64,000 nucleotides of DNA from Blasia pusilla (lineage: Eukaryota > Marchantiophyta > Marchantiopsida > Blasiales). Both the position numbers and the translations under genes were made by a program. Below the pieces are notes generated by a model. The model did not search any database and had not been told where the DNA came from. It saw nothing but the letters and a program-made list of their open reading frames with translations. Position 1 is the stretch's first letter; every line of letters starts with the position of its first letter. The DNA is taken from assembly GCA_050084515.1 (NCBI GenBank), contig CM114271.1:13082001-13146000 (forward strand). The letters are read 5' to 3'. This document shows, in pieces, positions 34,520-46,190 of the stretch.

Positions 34520-36400
34520 CAGATCAGAGGTTGTCCACTACATTGATTCTAGTCCATCCTCAAGAAGAACCTACATGTACAAGTCTGCTTCCATTCCATG
34601 TATTCATCCTACCACTCTATACGCCAAAAGATCACCTATCATTCTTCTCATATTGGTCTACACATGAACTATTGAAAGCCTATCCAAAAACTCCGAATGA
34701 GGAAGTTATTTACTTAGATAAGTTAGGCAACATTGTCAACAAGACTTCTAGATTAGTTAGATTTATTGAATTTCATCCACTTCATGAGTGGAGTGAGTTT
34801 TTATACTTCATTCTCCTTGAGAATATACCTTTCAAATCAGAAGACTCACATTTGTCTTTCCATGTCAAGCAATGGACCTATATCCATGGATATGTGCATT
34901 GAGGTACAATTTAGAACATGATTGATATTCACGAGCTTATAAGAATGCATGCGGCGAAAAAACTTGTGGAGTCGCATCCATGAAGTTGAGATCCTTGCCA
35001 CAGCTACCAACATCCTTCAACTTGAGCTCAAATTAGATATAAACTCCATGATTGCTCTAAACTCTTTACAAAGTGAAGTCCATGATGTATGTGAGAATGA
35101 ATAATTTCCTGAACCAAACATTAGCCTCTTGAATTCGGAACAGGCTAACCTTTTCATCCTGCTTACCATAATGGAATATGGTCTAGTGCTTCTTAAGGGA
35201 GCTCCTAGTTGTTGTATGTCTTTCTTTGTGTCATTTATGTATAACTATTGGAAGTAAAAAGAATGTCACCTTTGCTCACAGCCACCACAAGTATTGCCGT
35301 TGTACGTTTGCACCAAGATGCAAGTACAGTTCACTCAACCTTTAGCATTCTCATTCGTCGTGGCCTGCCATCTATGCATGCAGCTTCTTACTGTTATGTA
35401 AAGCTTAAGGTTGCTCAAGTAATTGTGGTTGACGAATGTTCCATGTTGACAACCAAACTCCTACAAATAGTAATAGTGCGCATAAATGAAATTACTAAAT
35501 GCACTAGCTAGAATATACTTTGCGGAAAACTGCTTATTCTTGTGGGAGATCTCTACCAATTGCCACGCGTTTGCAATCATAAAGTTTTGAGGATATTTCA
35601 TGACTTTTGTCATGATTGCCATATTAGTTCTTCTACATTCCGTGAGAATGTGCTCTCGTATGAGTCGGTCACACCTTTGCGCCACTTTGATAATCCTCTC
35701 TACCATGACTTCCTAACCTCTATGAGATCTAAGCTTCCCACTCAAAAGTAGACCGATGAGTGTCTGGGTGACTACTTTGTGACTGAAGATGAAGCAACAT
35801 ATTTCATCAACTCAGATACAAAAGTCATTTGTAATTACTGTGAGGACGTTGCACTATTTAATCTTCTAGCACTCAAAAGAATATTTGGGAATGATTTGAT
35901 TATTAAGATTAATGTTATTTCAGATGTATCTTCCAAGCCATAATTTAGTGCATGGTCAAATTATGACTCTTTCCATCAGTTACCATTTTTTGCACTTCAT
36001 TGTCGTGTCATGATTACGTTTAATGTCAATATGAAATGCTAGGCAGCCAACAGATCCTTGGCAACTATTTTGTGATCTTGTCTATCATAACGATGAACTA
36101 GTTCATATCGTTGTTACTCTTGACTCTAATGGAAAATCCATCAAAATTAGTAGAACAAATCTCTCTACTCTCAAGTATGATTCAGATCAAGAATTTACCA
36201 AGAGGTCATTTCCCCTAATGTTGGGGTATGCCATGACTGTCCATAAGAGCCAAGGCTGCACAGTGCATGGTCCTTGGCTGCTAGTTGTCAAGTCAATCTT
36301 TGCTACTAGCCTATGTCATGTTGTCTAGAGTTAGGAAAAGGGAACAACTTAGAATACTATGATCACTATCACCTGAAGACTTTGCTATTTTTGGATGACA
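34520..36400 (+). pseudogene. PIF1-type helicase relic of a second Helitron-like lineage
   Basis: Scattered but ordered helicase motifs lie on the plus strand. Near 34710 is EVIYLDKLGN, followed by SRLVRFIEFHPLHEW and FLYFILLENIPF. A worn Walker A region lies near 35190 and a Thr/Ser-rich RLHQDASTVHSTF near 35305. Walker B VIVVDECSML is near 35422, LVGDLYQLP near 35538, and the last helicase motif LGYAMTVHKSQGCTV near 36220, followed by a worn LSRVRK-like phrase. Many stops and frameshifts are present. The sequence differs strongly from the Helitron at 171-6042, so it belongs to another lineage, perhaps Helentron-like. No terminal signals were found. Confidence 0.7.
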
Positions 36401-37928
36401 AGGTACATCTTTTATACAATTGCTTCTTTCTCTCTGAATAACACTCCTCCTTCAAGTATGTCTTCATGTGGCAACTCAAGCAAAGACCGTACAATGAGAT
36501 CAACAGCTCAACCTTTGAAGAGTGACCAGCTGCCATTGTATGAGCATGCTACAAATCCTACCAATATGCGAGACGCTCAATCTATCCGCCAACAATAGCA
36601 TCAGACTCAACCAACCACATAGATTAATCTCCACACCTGCAACTCCTTAGGATTTCACTTCTATCACATTGACTTCACCTAATACCTCCTTCACATGCTC
36701 TCTCAAACTACTTGGACTTCGCTAGCATGATTTTGTCCAACATCCATGCACAACCTAAGGAATTCAAGCCCGGCTTCATATTCCCCATGGATAACCAGAT
36801 AAAATACATGGACAACTTAGGGATGGTTCATTCATTCTGGGAGCATGGTGTAACAAGCATGCATATAATCTTGATTATCCATGGCTAGCTTTGGGATGTT
36901 AACTTTCATTGCCTAAACAATGATGCACGAGCATCATGTACATTTTCCCATATCTTCTTGTCAAATTCATCCTCAATCATGACTTTCCACAATTGGTTAT
37001 ATCAACATTGTTACTGACATGCTCTTTTGATTTTTTCCAGGAATCGAGAAAGAGGTCCTCAAGTTCAAGAATGTTGATTTTAAAGAAACATCCTTGTCTA
37101 GGAAGGATGCAGCCAGGCTGTTCAATCTTGTGACTCATGGCATCAGAGTTCATCAAATGTGTATTTTGAGGCACTAGAAGCACTGGCCTCTAATTTTTTT
37201 GATAGACTTGAGTTTTGCTAAAGCCACTCATCTTATTGAGCATATGAAGACAACCCATGATAACGGGTAGTTACCAGACTTTGAGCCTATTCCTATTGAT
37301 ATAAAAAAATCCATCTCATTTTCCCGTGCTTCCAGAATTTGATGATGTAATTATATTATCTTTGATCCTATCCATCAATCATCCATTTCTTCTCAGTTGG
37401 ATGTCATTGAAGTCATTACCAATGCCACTACTCCCTAGAGCAATGACTTCAATAGTACATTGCAATCTCCAAGCGAAAAGGAATGCACCTAGGCATTCCC
37501 TTCTCCAAAAGTAAGTAATTGCAATGGTATATTCTTTTAGTACTTCTAGCCTTGACGTTTTGGTCCTTATGATGATTTCTACTATACTTGTTGTTATATG
37601 CCCTATCCATTGTTGTTTGCAGGTCATACTTTTGTGCTCAATAACCAACCTCTTTTGTTTTAGGAAGTCCTATCAGCTAGAATTTCTCTAGCATACTTGT
37701 AGAGACACCTTTTAGTATTTCTAGATTGTATACTCTTATCTACATTTTGTTGAAGTGCAACCACATCCTATGTACTTCCCTTTTCACACAATGGAGTTCC
37801 GAATTTTCTATCATACCATTCGAGCATATAATTACTATGTTTTTCATAATAAATGTTTAATTCTTAGACTTGTTGTTGCAACGTTTATGCCCATGGTATT
37901 GTCATCACACTCTCCATTCACTTTCAGA
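36401..37928. other. AT-rich DNA between helicase relic and retrotransposon
   Basis: Contains only short open frames. It may be further decayed mobile DNA, because it is continuous (apart from the retrotransposon) with the sequence that resumes at 45281. Confidence 0.35.
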
Positions 37929-37933
37929 ATATC
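37929..37933. other. Target-site duplication, left copy (ATATC)
   Basis: ATATC immediately precedes the left LTR and recurs immediately after the right LTR, the 5-bp duplication typical of Ty3/gypsy integration. Confidence 0.9.
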
Positions 37934-38935
37934 TGTCGCGCCCCTACTCTCCTTGAACGTCAATCTTTAGTGTTGCGGAAGCGTGCGTTCAGTAGGTCTC
38001 GAACTCATCGCCGATCTACACCCAAACACATACTCTCGTTAGTCGGGTTTGGCCAACCGGCGTTCCAACCCACCGAGTCCTCAACTCGGCGTCTCATCAA
38101 GCTCAACCTTCCTTAGTTCCTAGCTTCCAACACATGGCAAGTCCTTCAAGACTTGGAACAGACTTTCTGGTTAGTCCAAGGATCTGAAACGGCACTTGCG
38201 CGCCTAGCGATCCCAACTGTTCAATGGTCCTCGGGTGAGTTCCAAACCGAGACCCAAGTAATTGAGTCGCGGGGTGGAATCCAAGAGGGATGTCTAAAAT
38301 CGCCTCACTAGACTTGGTGCAGGTTTTCCAACCCAACCCCCAAACTCGCGTTCCGTTCCATGCCCTTGAGCCGCCCCGCGGCACCCAAAGTGGGGTTTGG
38401 GTTCCAAGCACTCTCGGAGACCTTCCCCCTTACTAGTACTTTTTGGGTTCTTCAATAACCCCTCCCCTTTGGGAAAAGAGGGTCGGGCCCTTCATTGTGG
38501 CCCATTACCCGACTCCACTTACAGTCGTTTTCGGGTCGTATCTCGGCAGCTACTTATGCGTTTGCAAAGATCTTTGGTGCGTTTAGACCGGCTCTCCATA
38601 ATCTTTCCAACGCGCCCTTATTTGCTCCAAACGCATATCGGAAATAAAAGTTATGGCCATAAATACAGTCGGAAACTCTCAAACGCTAGTGGCGTTCCAA
38701 ATCCGGATCTTCCCTTTGGCAACCCACTTCCTAGACTCGACTTCCTTCAAGTCTCATTCCGCGTTTGGTCCAGGTTTCTTAGTCGCGACCATAACCCCTG
38801 AAACGCGACTCCTCGTTCGCGTCTCGTATCTTGTCTCCTCTTTGAGACAACTCCAACGCGCAAACCATCTTAGCTTGAGCCCGCTAATGTTCCGATGTTC
38901 CGCTTGGCACTTGTTTGGTCATGAGGGTCGCGACA
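37934..38935 (-). repeat. 3' LTR of the chromovirus-type retrotransposon
   Basis: The repeat begins TGTCGCGCCCC and ends GGTCGCGACA on the plus strand. It differs from the copy at 44285-45280 by small indels and scattered substitutions, for example near 38210-38285 and 38520-38560. Open frames within it (such as 38397-38801) are repeated in the other LTR and are not genes. Confidence 0.95.
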
Positions 38936-38950
38936 CTCACCCCTCTTTTA
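38936..38950 (-). other. Polypurine tract
   Basis: On the minus strand, TAAAAGAGGGGTGAG directly abuts the 3' LTR, which is the expected position of the plus-strand primer. Confidence 0.85.
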
Positions 38951-39627
38951 GAGGTTGATGCCCTCATCAACGCAAACTTTTATTATGTCAAGTCTCATGG
39001 GCAGCCTACCCCTTGACATTGAATTGCGTTCTGGTGGCTAACCCGCAATTCCTCTTAGTCTCTAGTTGTCGCTTTGCCCCACTTAGAATTATTAGCCTCT
39101 CATCTTCGATAAGCTTGGACTAGTTCCAAGGAACTAACCTATCAAATAAGCTAACTAAGTGTGCAATCTTAGACTCTTTTGACTCATTACTGTAAACATC
39201 ACACCTGTTTACCTGGTCCACAAATCGTACTGCTATTGGGTCGCTCTCGTATTCGACTTAGGCGCATCACTAAGTTTACTTATGTGGCCACAAGTAAGAT
39301 CACCCCAAGCCCCAAGACAGACTTCATCTGCCCCGCCGACGCTAGGGCGAGCCCGAGTGTAATCCAACACAAGGTCCTGTTCTAGGTGCTTATCCACATA
39401 CGAGCTCTCACCTCAAATACTCCTTGTCTGTCCTCTTGTCGTACATTCTAAGCCTATGATGAACGATTCATAGCCATGCACTACCACATACAAATTGCAA
39501 TCAACACTGGTATCGAATCTCCAAATCCATACACTCCTTTATTGCAACACTAGCATATTCTAGTTACAACGGCCTTCGGCCCCAAGATTCCACTGGTTAC
39601 AAGTCATGTCTCTAGCTTCTCCTCGTA

Positions 39628-40338
39628 CTAACGTATGTGCTTTGCTTGTGTTTGCTTGAAGTCACGCAACAACTCTTGCGCGTGTTCCAAATCCACCTCC
39701 GCAATCCAAGTCACCTCCTTCACATGGTAGCCCTTCCATTTTACCAAGTATTCATACTTGTTGGCCCGACGTCTTGAACGTAAGATGGTCTCCACCTCAA
39801 ACTCCGGCTCTTCATTTACGATGACCGGGTGCGGTCTCACCACCTGTCTCCGCTCGAAACGTCCATTATCTTGAAGATATTTCTTCAACAATGACACATG
39901 AAAGGTCGGGTGAATCTTGAACTCGTCCGGCAGCCTCAACGTATACACATCCTCAAACGGGTTTGCCACAATCACATACGGTCCAAAGATACTTGGCAGA
40001 CGACCATGACAACTCTTCGGAAGAGTGAGATTCTTTACACTCAACCACACTTGTTCTCCAACTTGGAATTGTTCTTGGCGCCGACTCTTGTTAGCATGCT
40101 TAACGTACCTCATTTGAGCCTTTGCAAGACTTCGCCTCGCGCGCTCTTCCTGTTCTCGCATCTCTACCAACAAACCTTCGCCGCCGTTGTCGTGTTCATG
40201 CCAATGTAGTATCCTTCGAAGGGCTAGATCAAGAGGCCCTTCGGCTCGTCCATTTGCCAGGAGAAACGGAGATTCTCCGATTTGCGAGAATGCTTGGTCG
40301 AGTTGTAGCGAGATTCCGCCATGCTCACCACGACCCAA
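39628..40338 (-). CDS. Integrase C-terminal region with chromodomain
   Basis: This 236-codon frame begins within the worn end of the integrase core. It carries the GPY-like segment (GRLPSIFGPYVIVANP), the HPTFHVSLLKKY motif, and a C-terminal chromodomain with the aromatic signature YEYLVKWKGY followed by VTWIAEVDL. In this family the chromodomain directs insertion to heterochromatin. The frame is intact from the basic linker to its stop, but it is cut off from the catalytic core by upstream stops. Confidence 0.85.
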   Translation of the reverse strand: MGRGEHGGISLQLDQAFSQIGESPFLLANGRAEGPLDLALRRILHWHEHDNGGEGLLVEMREQEERARRSLAKAQMRYVKHANKSRRQEQFQVGEQVWLSVKNLTLPKSCHGRLPSIFGPYVIVANPFEDVYTLRLPDEFKIHPTFHVSLLKKYLQDNGRFERRQVVRPHPVIVNEEPEFEVETILRSRRRANKYEYLVKWKGYHVKEVTWIAEVDLEHAQELLRDFKQTQAKHIR

Positions 40339-40438
40339 TCCCGTTGATCAAGACCGACATAATTCCTTAAGTCTTGATTCACGATAGAGTTTATCTTTTT
40401 CAGTCATCCATCCGTCGTGGGTGGAAAGCCGATCAAAC

Positions 40439-41350
40439 TCAGCTTGGTCTTAAACCTTCGAACAAGTGCTTCGAAAGCTTGGTAAACTTTGGATCCCAAT
40501 CTGAAACAATGCTCCTCGGCAAACCATGAGCACGGCACCAGGTATCGAGGAATAGTTGCGCCGTTGTATACGCCGTTGCGAAATCCACCGTCGGCACGAA
40601 TCTCGCCAACTTGCTAAACCAATCAACAATCACAAGTATAGCGTTGTATCCCTGAGATTCCGGAAGACTCATGATGAAATCCATACTCACACTTTGCAAG
40701 GTTCCTTCTGGGATCGGCAAGGGATGCAGCAAGCCTTGTTTCTTATCATAAGAGACTCTATTCGCTTGGCAGGTCACATAGGTCTTCACATATTGAGCAA
40801 CATCCTCTTTCATGTTGGGCCAAAAGAACCGCTTCGACAGAACAACTAGTGTAGATTTCTCTCCTTTATGTCCTGCCAAGGGCCCGTCGTGACATTCCGC
40901 TAACACCTTGGTTCGCATCCTGCCTTGCCCTACATAGATCCTACTCTGTTTGAACCTTAGTAAACCGTGCCTCAAACTTATGTTGGCCACCTTCTCACCC
41001 TGCTTCAACTTCCTCAAGTATTCCCCTGCTTGAGCATCCTTCATATATCCTTCACGAATCCTTCTTTCTAGATCTGTTTCCTTAGGGAACATTGCTCTCA
41101 AGACCTGTGTCGTCGATGACATGTGTTCCTCCTTGCGACTTAACGCATCTGGAATCACATTATCTTTACCTGGCTTGTGAATCAACTCAACATCCATCAA
41201 CGCCAAGGTATCATGCCATCGCAATTGTTTCGGTGTTACTCGATCCTGGGTCTCAAAATACTTGAGTGATATATCATCGGTGAATACTCGAGTCCTGTGG
41301 AGCCCTAGATAATGCCGCCACTTCCTCAAGCAATGTACCACCGCGAACAA
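40439..41350 (-). CDS. RNase H end and integrase catalytic core (truncated)
   Basis: The 303-codon frame starts in RNase H (FTDDISLKYF, then DALSRKEEH). It passes the zinc-binding HHCC segment of integrase (HDGPLAGHKG, then TCQANR) and enters the core with first Asp in SMDFIMSLP and second Asp in VSDWDPKFT. The frame ends before the catalytic Glu. The following stretch (40340-40440) is worn, with a stop codon, so the core lacks an intact third catalytic residue. Confidence 0.85.
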   Translation of the reverse strand: MFAVVHCLRKWRHYLGLHRTRVFTDDISLKYFETQDRVTPKQLRWHDTLALMDVELIHKPGKDNVIPDALSRKEEHMSSTTQVLRAMFPKETDLERRIREGYMKDAQAGEYLRKLKQGEKVANISLRHGLLRFKQSRIYVGQGRMRTKVLAECHDGPLAGHKGEKSTLVVLSKRFFWPNMKEDVAQYVKTYVTCQANRVSYDKKQGLLHPLPIPEGTLQSVSMDFIMSLPESQGYNAILVIVDWFSKLARFVPTVDFATAYTTAQLFLDTWCRAHGLPRSIVSDWDPKFTKLSKHLFEGLRPS

Positions 41351-41455
41351 CTATTTATCGTGAGTAGGCCATCTCTTTCAGTATCGCTAAGCTTCTTGCT
41401 CTCATATGCCACCGGTCTCCCTTCTTGCACCAACATTCCTGCAACCGCGAAATCA

Positions 41456-42166
41456 CTAGCATCGGTATGCACTTGAACGGTTTGTCAAACTCCGCACTTT
41501 AACATGGTTCTGCGATAGAATCTGCTTCACTCGGTTGAATGCCTCATTAACTTCCTGGGTCCAAGTCGTGTTGGCAAACTTTTCTGTCCAATCCGTGAGA
41601 GGTCTCACAATTCCCGAAAAGTTTTTCACATAAGTACGATAAAATTGCACCGCACCGATGAACCTCCTCATCCCCTTTACAGTGGATGGGGGTTCCCACT
41701 CGGAAATCGCCTTTACCTTTTCCATGTCTGGACTGACGCCATCAACACTGACCACGTGCCCCAAGAATTTGATCTTTCTCAAACCGAATTCGCTCTTCTC
41801 TACATTCGCATACAGTTGATTTGCCCTTAGCTTAGACAAGACCGCTCTCACATGTCGAACGTGCTCCTCTAGTGACTTCGAATAGATAAGTATGTCATCA
41901 ATATAGATGATAACATACTCATCCATTTCCTTGTGAAAAATGGAGTTCATCAATGTGGTGAATGTTGGAGGCGCGTTACATAGACCGAAAGGCATCACTA
42001 CAAACTCAAAGGAATCGTTTCTCGTCCTGCACGTAGTCTTCTCCACATCTGCCTCGGCAATCCGAATCTGGTAATATCCTGACTTCAAGTCAATCCTACT
42101 GAAATATCTTGCGCCTGCCAGCCTATCAAAGAGATCATCTATCCTCGGAAGAGGATAATTGTTCAA
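41456..42166 (-). CDS. Reverse transcriptase domain
   Basis: The 236-codon frame holds the main RT motifs: YPLPRIDDL, then SRIDLKSGYYQIRI, VMPFGLCNAP and the catalytic YIDDILIYS. It continues through FLGHVVSVDGV to the thumb region (GMRRFIGAVQFYRTYV). It is preceded by a frameshifted gap to the protease frame and followed by another before RNase H. Confidence 0.88.
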   Translation of the reverse strand: MNNYPLPRIDDLFDRLAGARYFSRIDLKSGYYQIRIAEADVEKTTCRTRNDSFEFVVMPFGLCNAPPTFTTLMNSIFHKEMDEYVIIYIDDILIYSKSLEEHVRHVRAVLSKLRANQLYANVEKSEFGLRKIKFLGHVVSVDGVSPDMEKVKAISEWEPPSTVKGMRRFIGAVQFYRTYVKNFSGIVRPLTDWTEKFANTTWTQEVNEAFNRVKQILSQNHVKVRSLTNRSSAYRC

Positions 42167-42308
42167 CCGTCACTTTGTTCAGGTGCACGGTAATCAACAC
42201 ATGACCTCATCTTTCCATCCTTCTTCTTTACAAAGAGAAAGGTGCTCCATATGGTGACTTGCTAGTCCTAATGTAACCCTTTTCCAAGAGCTCACTTAAC
42301 TGCTTTTT

Positions 42309-43058
42309 TCAATGAAGAAGTTCCTCCTGATTCAACCTATATGGTGCTTTTGAAGGTGGTTGGGAACCGGGTATGATCTCTATCTTATGATCTACGGCTC
42401 TATGCGGCGGCAATTCAGTCGAAAGCTCATTTGTCAAAACATCCTCAAACTCCTTGACCACTTCCTGGAGTGGTTCTGGGACTCCCCTTGAAGCAATGTC
42501 ATGATCTCTACGTATACTGCTTATAGCCTCCTCCACTTGTCTCATTAAGCAGAGGAATCCATCCTCCAACTCAGTCATGCTCCTCCTTGTGATCGAGTTC
42601 ACCAACTCCATTTTCGCTGGAACCTCACGGACCAACCGCACCTGTAACCGTTTGCCTTTTAGCAAGACGCTCAACCTCAATGGTCGGCATCTTAACTCCA
42701 CCTCATACGCATCTAGGAATGTATTCCCCAAAACTCCGTCAATGCCATCCATTTCGCACACAGTGAAATTCTCCTTCAACTCGAATACCCCGCATCCTAC
42801 TGTCAAACCCAAGACCAAATCAGAAGTCCGATGAGACTTGCCTCCTGCAAATCCCACTCGGATGGGCTCGTCCGCCTTAGAGGTAGACAGCCCCAGTTCC
42901 TTCACGATTCTCCGGCTTAGGAAGGAGTGCGAAGCACCTGTATCCACGAGCAACAACACATCGCGATCAGCAATCTTGGATCTCATGTACACCAAATTGT
43001 GCGTCCTCTTGGTGATTTGAAGGGACGCTCTGTGTCGCCCACAACGGATGCTTAGCAA
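42309..43058 (-). CDS. Retropepsin-type aspartic protease region
   Basis: The frame carries the active-site motif LLVDTGASHSF and, further on, a VLGNTFLDAYEV flap/loop segment, then a linker to RT ending with APYRLNQEELLH. It overlaps the preceding gag frame by a few bases in another phase. Confidence 0.83.
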   Translation of the reverse strand: MLSIRCGRHRASLQITKRTHNLVYMRSKIADRDVLLLVDTGASHSFLSRRIVKELGLSTSKADEPIRVGFAGGKSHRTSDLVLGLTVGCGVFELKENFTVCEMDGIDGVLGNTFLDAYEVELRCRPLRLSVLLKGKRLQVRLVREVPAKMELVNSITRRSMTELEDGFLCLMRQVEEAISSIRRDHDIASRGVPEPLQEVVKEFEDVLTNELSTELPPHRAVDHKIEIIPGSQPPSKAPYRLNQEELLH

Positions 43059-44141
43059 AGAAACGCAATCATACTCCCATTACTAACCTTCGGTTTCGAA
43101 CACCCTTTCGACAGGTGCCCCGGTTCGCCACAGTTGTAACATACGACCTTACCGTTCCCTGACTTTGAGTGTTGTCGTCCTTTCGGTTTCGCATGAAGTT
43201 CCACTCGTTTTGCTACCGGGGCAGACGACTCTCCTGGTTCGTGTTGGCCCCCACTCCAGCCTCTTTTGAACGCCTCCTTATTTTTCGACTTCTTCGAAAA
43301 AACTTTTGACTCAAAGGGTTTCTGGGTTTGGACCTCATCGTCCCCAATCGCTCCGCTAGCTTCAGAAGGTCCGCGCACGTCTCTGGCAACGTCGGCATTC
43401 GGTAAAGGGCCTTTTCATCGCTCGGCTTGAGTCCACTAATGAAGATAGTCTTCTTTGCGTGTTCATCCATCTTTGGACTAGAAGTCAGCTACGCACTAAA
43501 CTCCCTCACATAGGCGCTTAAGGAACCACTCTGCCGCATCCGCACGCATTCCACCGTGTCACGCAACCCTTGGTACTCCGGAGTGAACCGATCCCCAATC
43601 AACTCCTTGAACTCCTCCCAACTCAGAGGTGACTCGCCGCCCAGATATTCCTCTCATTGAGCTGTCCACCATTGTAGAGCATGATCCTTCAGGAAAGTAA
43701 CGACTACCGTCACCTTGTCTCCGCCAAAGAACCTTTCGCGCTCTCATACAGCCTGATTCGATTCCGTAAGGAAATCCTTCACTTTCCGCGAGCACCCCAC
43801 TTCCGTGAATGGCGTGGGCAGGTTCGTCTTGCAGAGCTTTTTGCCCGCACCCGGGTTTCGAGTGGCCTCTAACTCTGCAATCCGCTTGCTTTGCTGGGAC
43901 ATCTGCTCCACCAACACCTTCAACAAGTCCAACGTCTGGCTCGACTCCGCCCTTTCCTCGAGTTTGGGCCCACCGCCCCGCTGGAAGGAGTCGCCTCTAG
44001 AACGTCCTCACGACTGGCGTTCAGCTCTTCGGGAGTCTCCGTCTCTTCCATAGCTTCACGGTCCGGCATTGGTTCCTCTCTTGGTTCACGTCGCTTGATT
44101 CGGCGCTTCTTGGGTTGTTCTCCCTTGATCGCCATTTCCAA
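43052..44141 (-). pseudogene. gag, broken by frameshifts
   Basis: Starting at the ATG at 44141 with a basic segment (MAIKGEQPKKRRIKRRE), the capsid region is split over several frames: about 43920-44141, 43744-43932, 43559-43795 and 43213-43470. It ends with a zinc knuckle CYNCGEPGHLSKGC near 43090-43140. The splits show the gene is no longer intact. Confidence 0.8.
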
Positions 44142-44270
44142 GCCAACTCACTCAGATCTCCTCCTCGTTTCTTGCGTCCCTCCTCGAGCGTCCGAGTCTA
44201 GCCGCTACCTTGAAATTTCCCAAGCGTCCGGCTGATCCCACTACCTCAAGTTCTCGCTCACCAAGGATTA

Positions 44271-44282
44271 GCTCTGATACCA
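44271..44282 (-). other. Primer-binding site, initiator Met-tRNA type
   Basis: On the minus strand TGGTATCAGAGC begins two bases inside the 5' LTR. This is the standard plant retrotransposon site complementary to the 3' end of initiator Met-tRNA. Confidence 0.93.
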
Positions 44283-44284
44283 CT

Positions 44285-45280
44285 TGTCGCGCCCCTACTC
44301 TCCTTGAACTTCAATCTTTAGTGTTGCGGAAGCGTGCGTTCAGTAGGTCTCGAACTCATCGCCGATCTACACCCAAACACATACTCTCGTTAGTCGGGTT
44401 TGGCCAACCGGCGTTCCAACCCACCGAGTCCTCAACTCGGCGTCTCATCAAGCTCAACCTTCCTTAGTTCCTAGCTTCCAACACATGGCAAGTCCTTCAA
44501 GACTTGGAACAGACTTTCTGGTTAGTCCAAGGATCTGAAACGGCACTTGCGCGCCTAGCGATCCCAATCGCTCAACGGTCCTCGGTGAGTTCAACCGAGA
44601 CCCAAGTAATTGAGTCGCGGGTGGAATCCAAGAGGGATGTCTAAAATCGCCTCACTAGACTTGGTGCAGGTTTTCCAACCCAACCCCCAAACTCGCGTTC
44701 CGTTCCATGCCCTTGAGCCGCCCCGCGGCGCCCAAAGTGGGGTTTGGGTTCCAAGCACTCTCGGAGACCTTCCCCCTTACTAGTACTTTTTGGGTTCTTC
44801 AATAACCCCTCCCCTTTGGGAAAAGAGGGTCGGGCCCTTCATTGTGGCCCATTACCCGACTCCACTTACTGATCGTTTTGGTCGATCTCGGCATTTTGCT
44901 TATGCGTTTGCAGAGATCTTTGGTGCGTTTAGACCGGCTCTCCATAAGCTTTCCAACGCGCCCTTATTTGCTCAAACGCATCTCGGCAATAAAAGTTATG
45001 GCCATAAATACAGTCAGAAACTCTCAAACGCTAGTGGCGTTCCAAATCCGGATCTTCCCTTTGGCAACCCACTTCCTAGACTCGACTTCCTTCAAGTCTC
45101 ATTCCGCGTTTGGTCCAGGTTTCTCAGTCGCGACCATAACACCTGAAACGCGACTCCTCGTTCGCGTCTCGTATCTTGTCTCCTCTTTGAGACAACTCCA
45201 ACGCGCAAACCATCTTAGCGTGAGCCCGCTAATGTTCCGATGTTCCGTTTGGCACTTGTTTGGTCATGAGGGTCGCGACA
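44285..45280 (-). repeat. 5' LTR of the chromovirus-type retrotransposon
   Basis: This copy begins TGTCGCGCCCC at 44285 and ends GGTCGCGACA at 45280. The target duplication ATATC follows at 45281-45285. High similarity to the other LTR implies a fairly recent insertion, although the coding part carries several lesions. Confidence 0.95.
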
Positions 45281-45285
45281 ATATC

Positions 45286-46190
45286 TCACTTTGCTTACAT
45301 GATTTTTGCTATTAACATGGGTCTAATATTTGCACTCCATTTACATGTTTTTTGATTTGAGCATGAGTCTTCCTCCAAGATCGATGGGTGTAATTTCCAA
45401 TCTTATGATCTGCTTGAAAACTATCCTCATGCCTTTTTGATTTTTATGAATATTTGCCTTTCATCACCACATTTTCTATTTATCTCCAAGCATTCCTTCA
45501 TGTACTGATTATCATTTTACCATAATCTAGTCTTTCAATATTCATATACCTAATTCTACTTGTGTCAATCCTATTTCTATCAGTTCATGTTTTCAATCTC
45601 TACTATTTGTCCCAAGTAGCCTTTGTTACTAGGCTAATGCTTATGTCCGCCACTTCATGTACATAAATTCTTATGTTCATTGGTGACGAGTTCTATCATC
45701 TGTCCCCAATTTCATTTCCTTCTTGTTCTTATGCTTTAGAAATTTCCGTAAGTTTAGAGTTTATTCATTATATGGCTAACCCACTATACTATGGTTGGAT
45801 TATGATCGTGTAAACATATCTAGAGTGATCTTGATGAGTGCTACGAATTCTAGCGAGGTTACACTCACAATTTTGCAAATTGGGATGATCACCCCTAAAA
45901 AATTCCAGTTGGAGTCTATAATTCTATCCATTCATCTTTAGATGAAGGTGAGGAGCGTTCAATAAAACTTACAACTAAGATAATAGCTCTCACTTATGTG
46001 CTATCACTTGAATAGGAGGCCCGTTTAGATATCTCAACTAAATTGAATGATGCAAAGCATAAGCTAAGAGATGTAAAAGATCACTTCAAAGATTTTTTGA
46101 AGGGTATTGAGAGTTATATTCAGATTGACCCTAAGCTTGCTTTGCATGCTTCCATAATAAAGTCACTCTTACATTAATATTGGTTCCCAT
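45286..46190. other. AT-rich DNA right of the retrotransposon
   Basis: Mostly T-rich with short frames. A stretch near 46030-46180 reads as a hydrophilic peptide (KLNDAKHKLRDVKDHFKDF) that could be a worn coding remnant; I do not recognise it. Confidence 0.35.

Larger units (their letters stand above)
37934..45280 (-). mobile_element. Full-length chromodomain Ty3/gypsy LTR retrotransposon
   Basis: This is a 7.35-kb element inserted in minus orientation with all structural hallmarks: two LTRs of 1002 and 996 bp ending TGTCGCG...CGCGACA, a 5-bp target duplication ATATC, a primer site matching initiator Met-tRNA, and a polypurine tract. Coding order from right to left is gag, protease, RT, RNase H, integrase, chromodomain. 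This order places it among the chromoviruses, an endogenous plant retrotransposon lineage. Frameshifts and stops in gag, between protease and RT, and in the integrase core make it non-autonomous as it stands. Confidence 0.96.

Noticed and set aside
38397-38801. 134-codon frame, also present at 44790-45146
   Set aside because: It lies wholly inside both LTR copies of the retrotransposon and simply follows their base composition.
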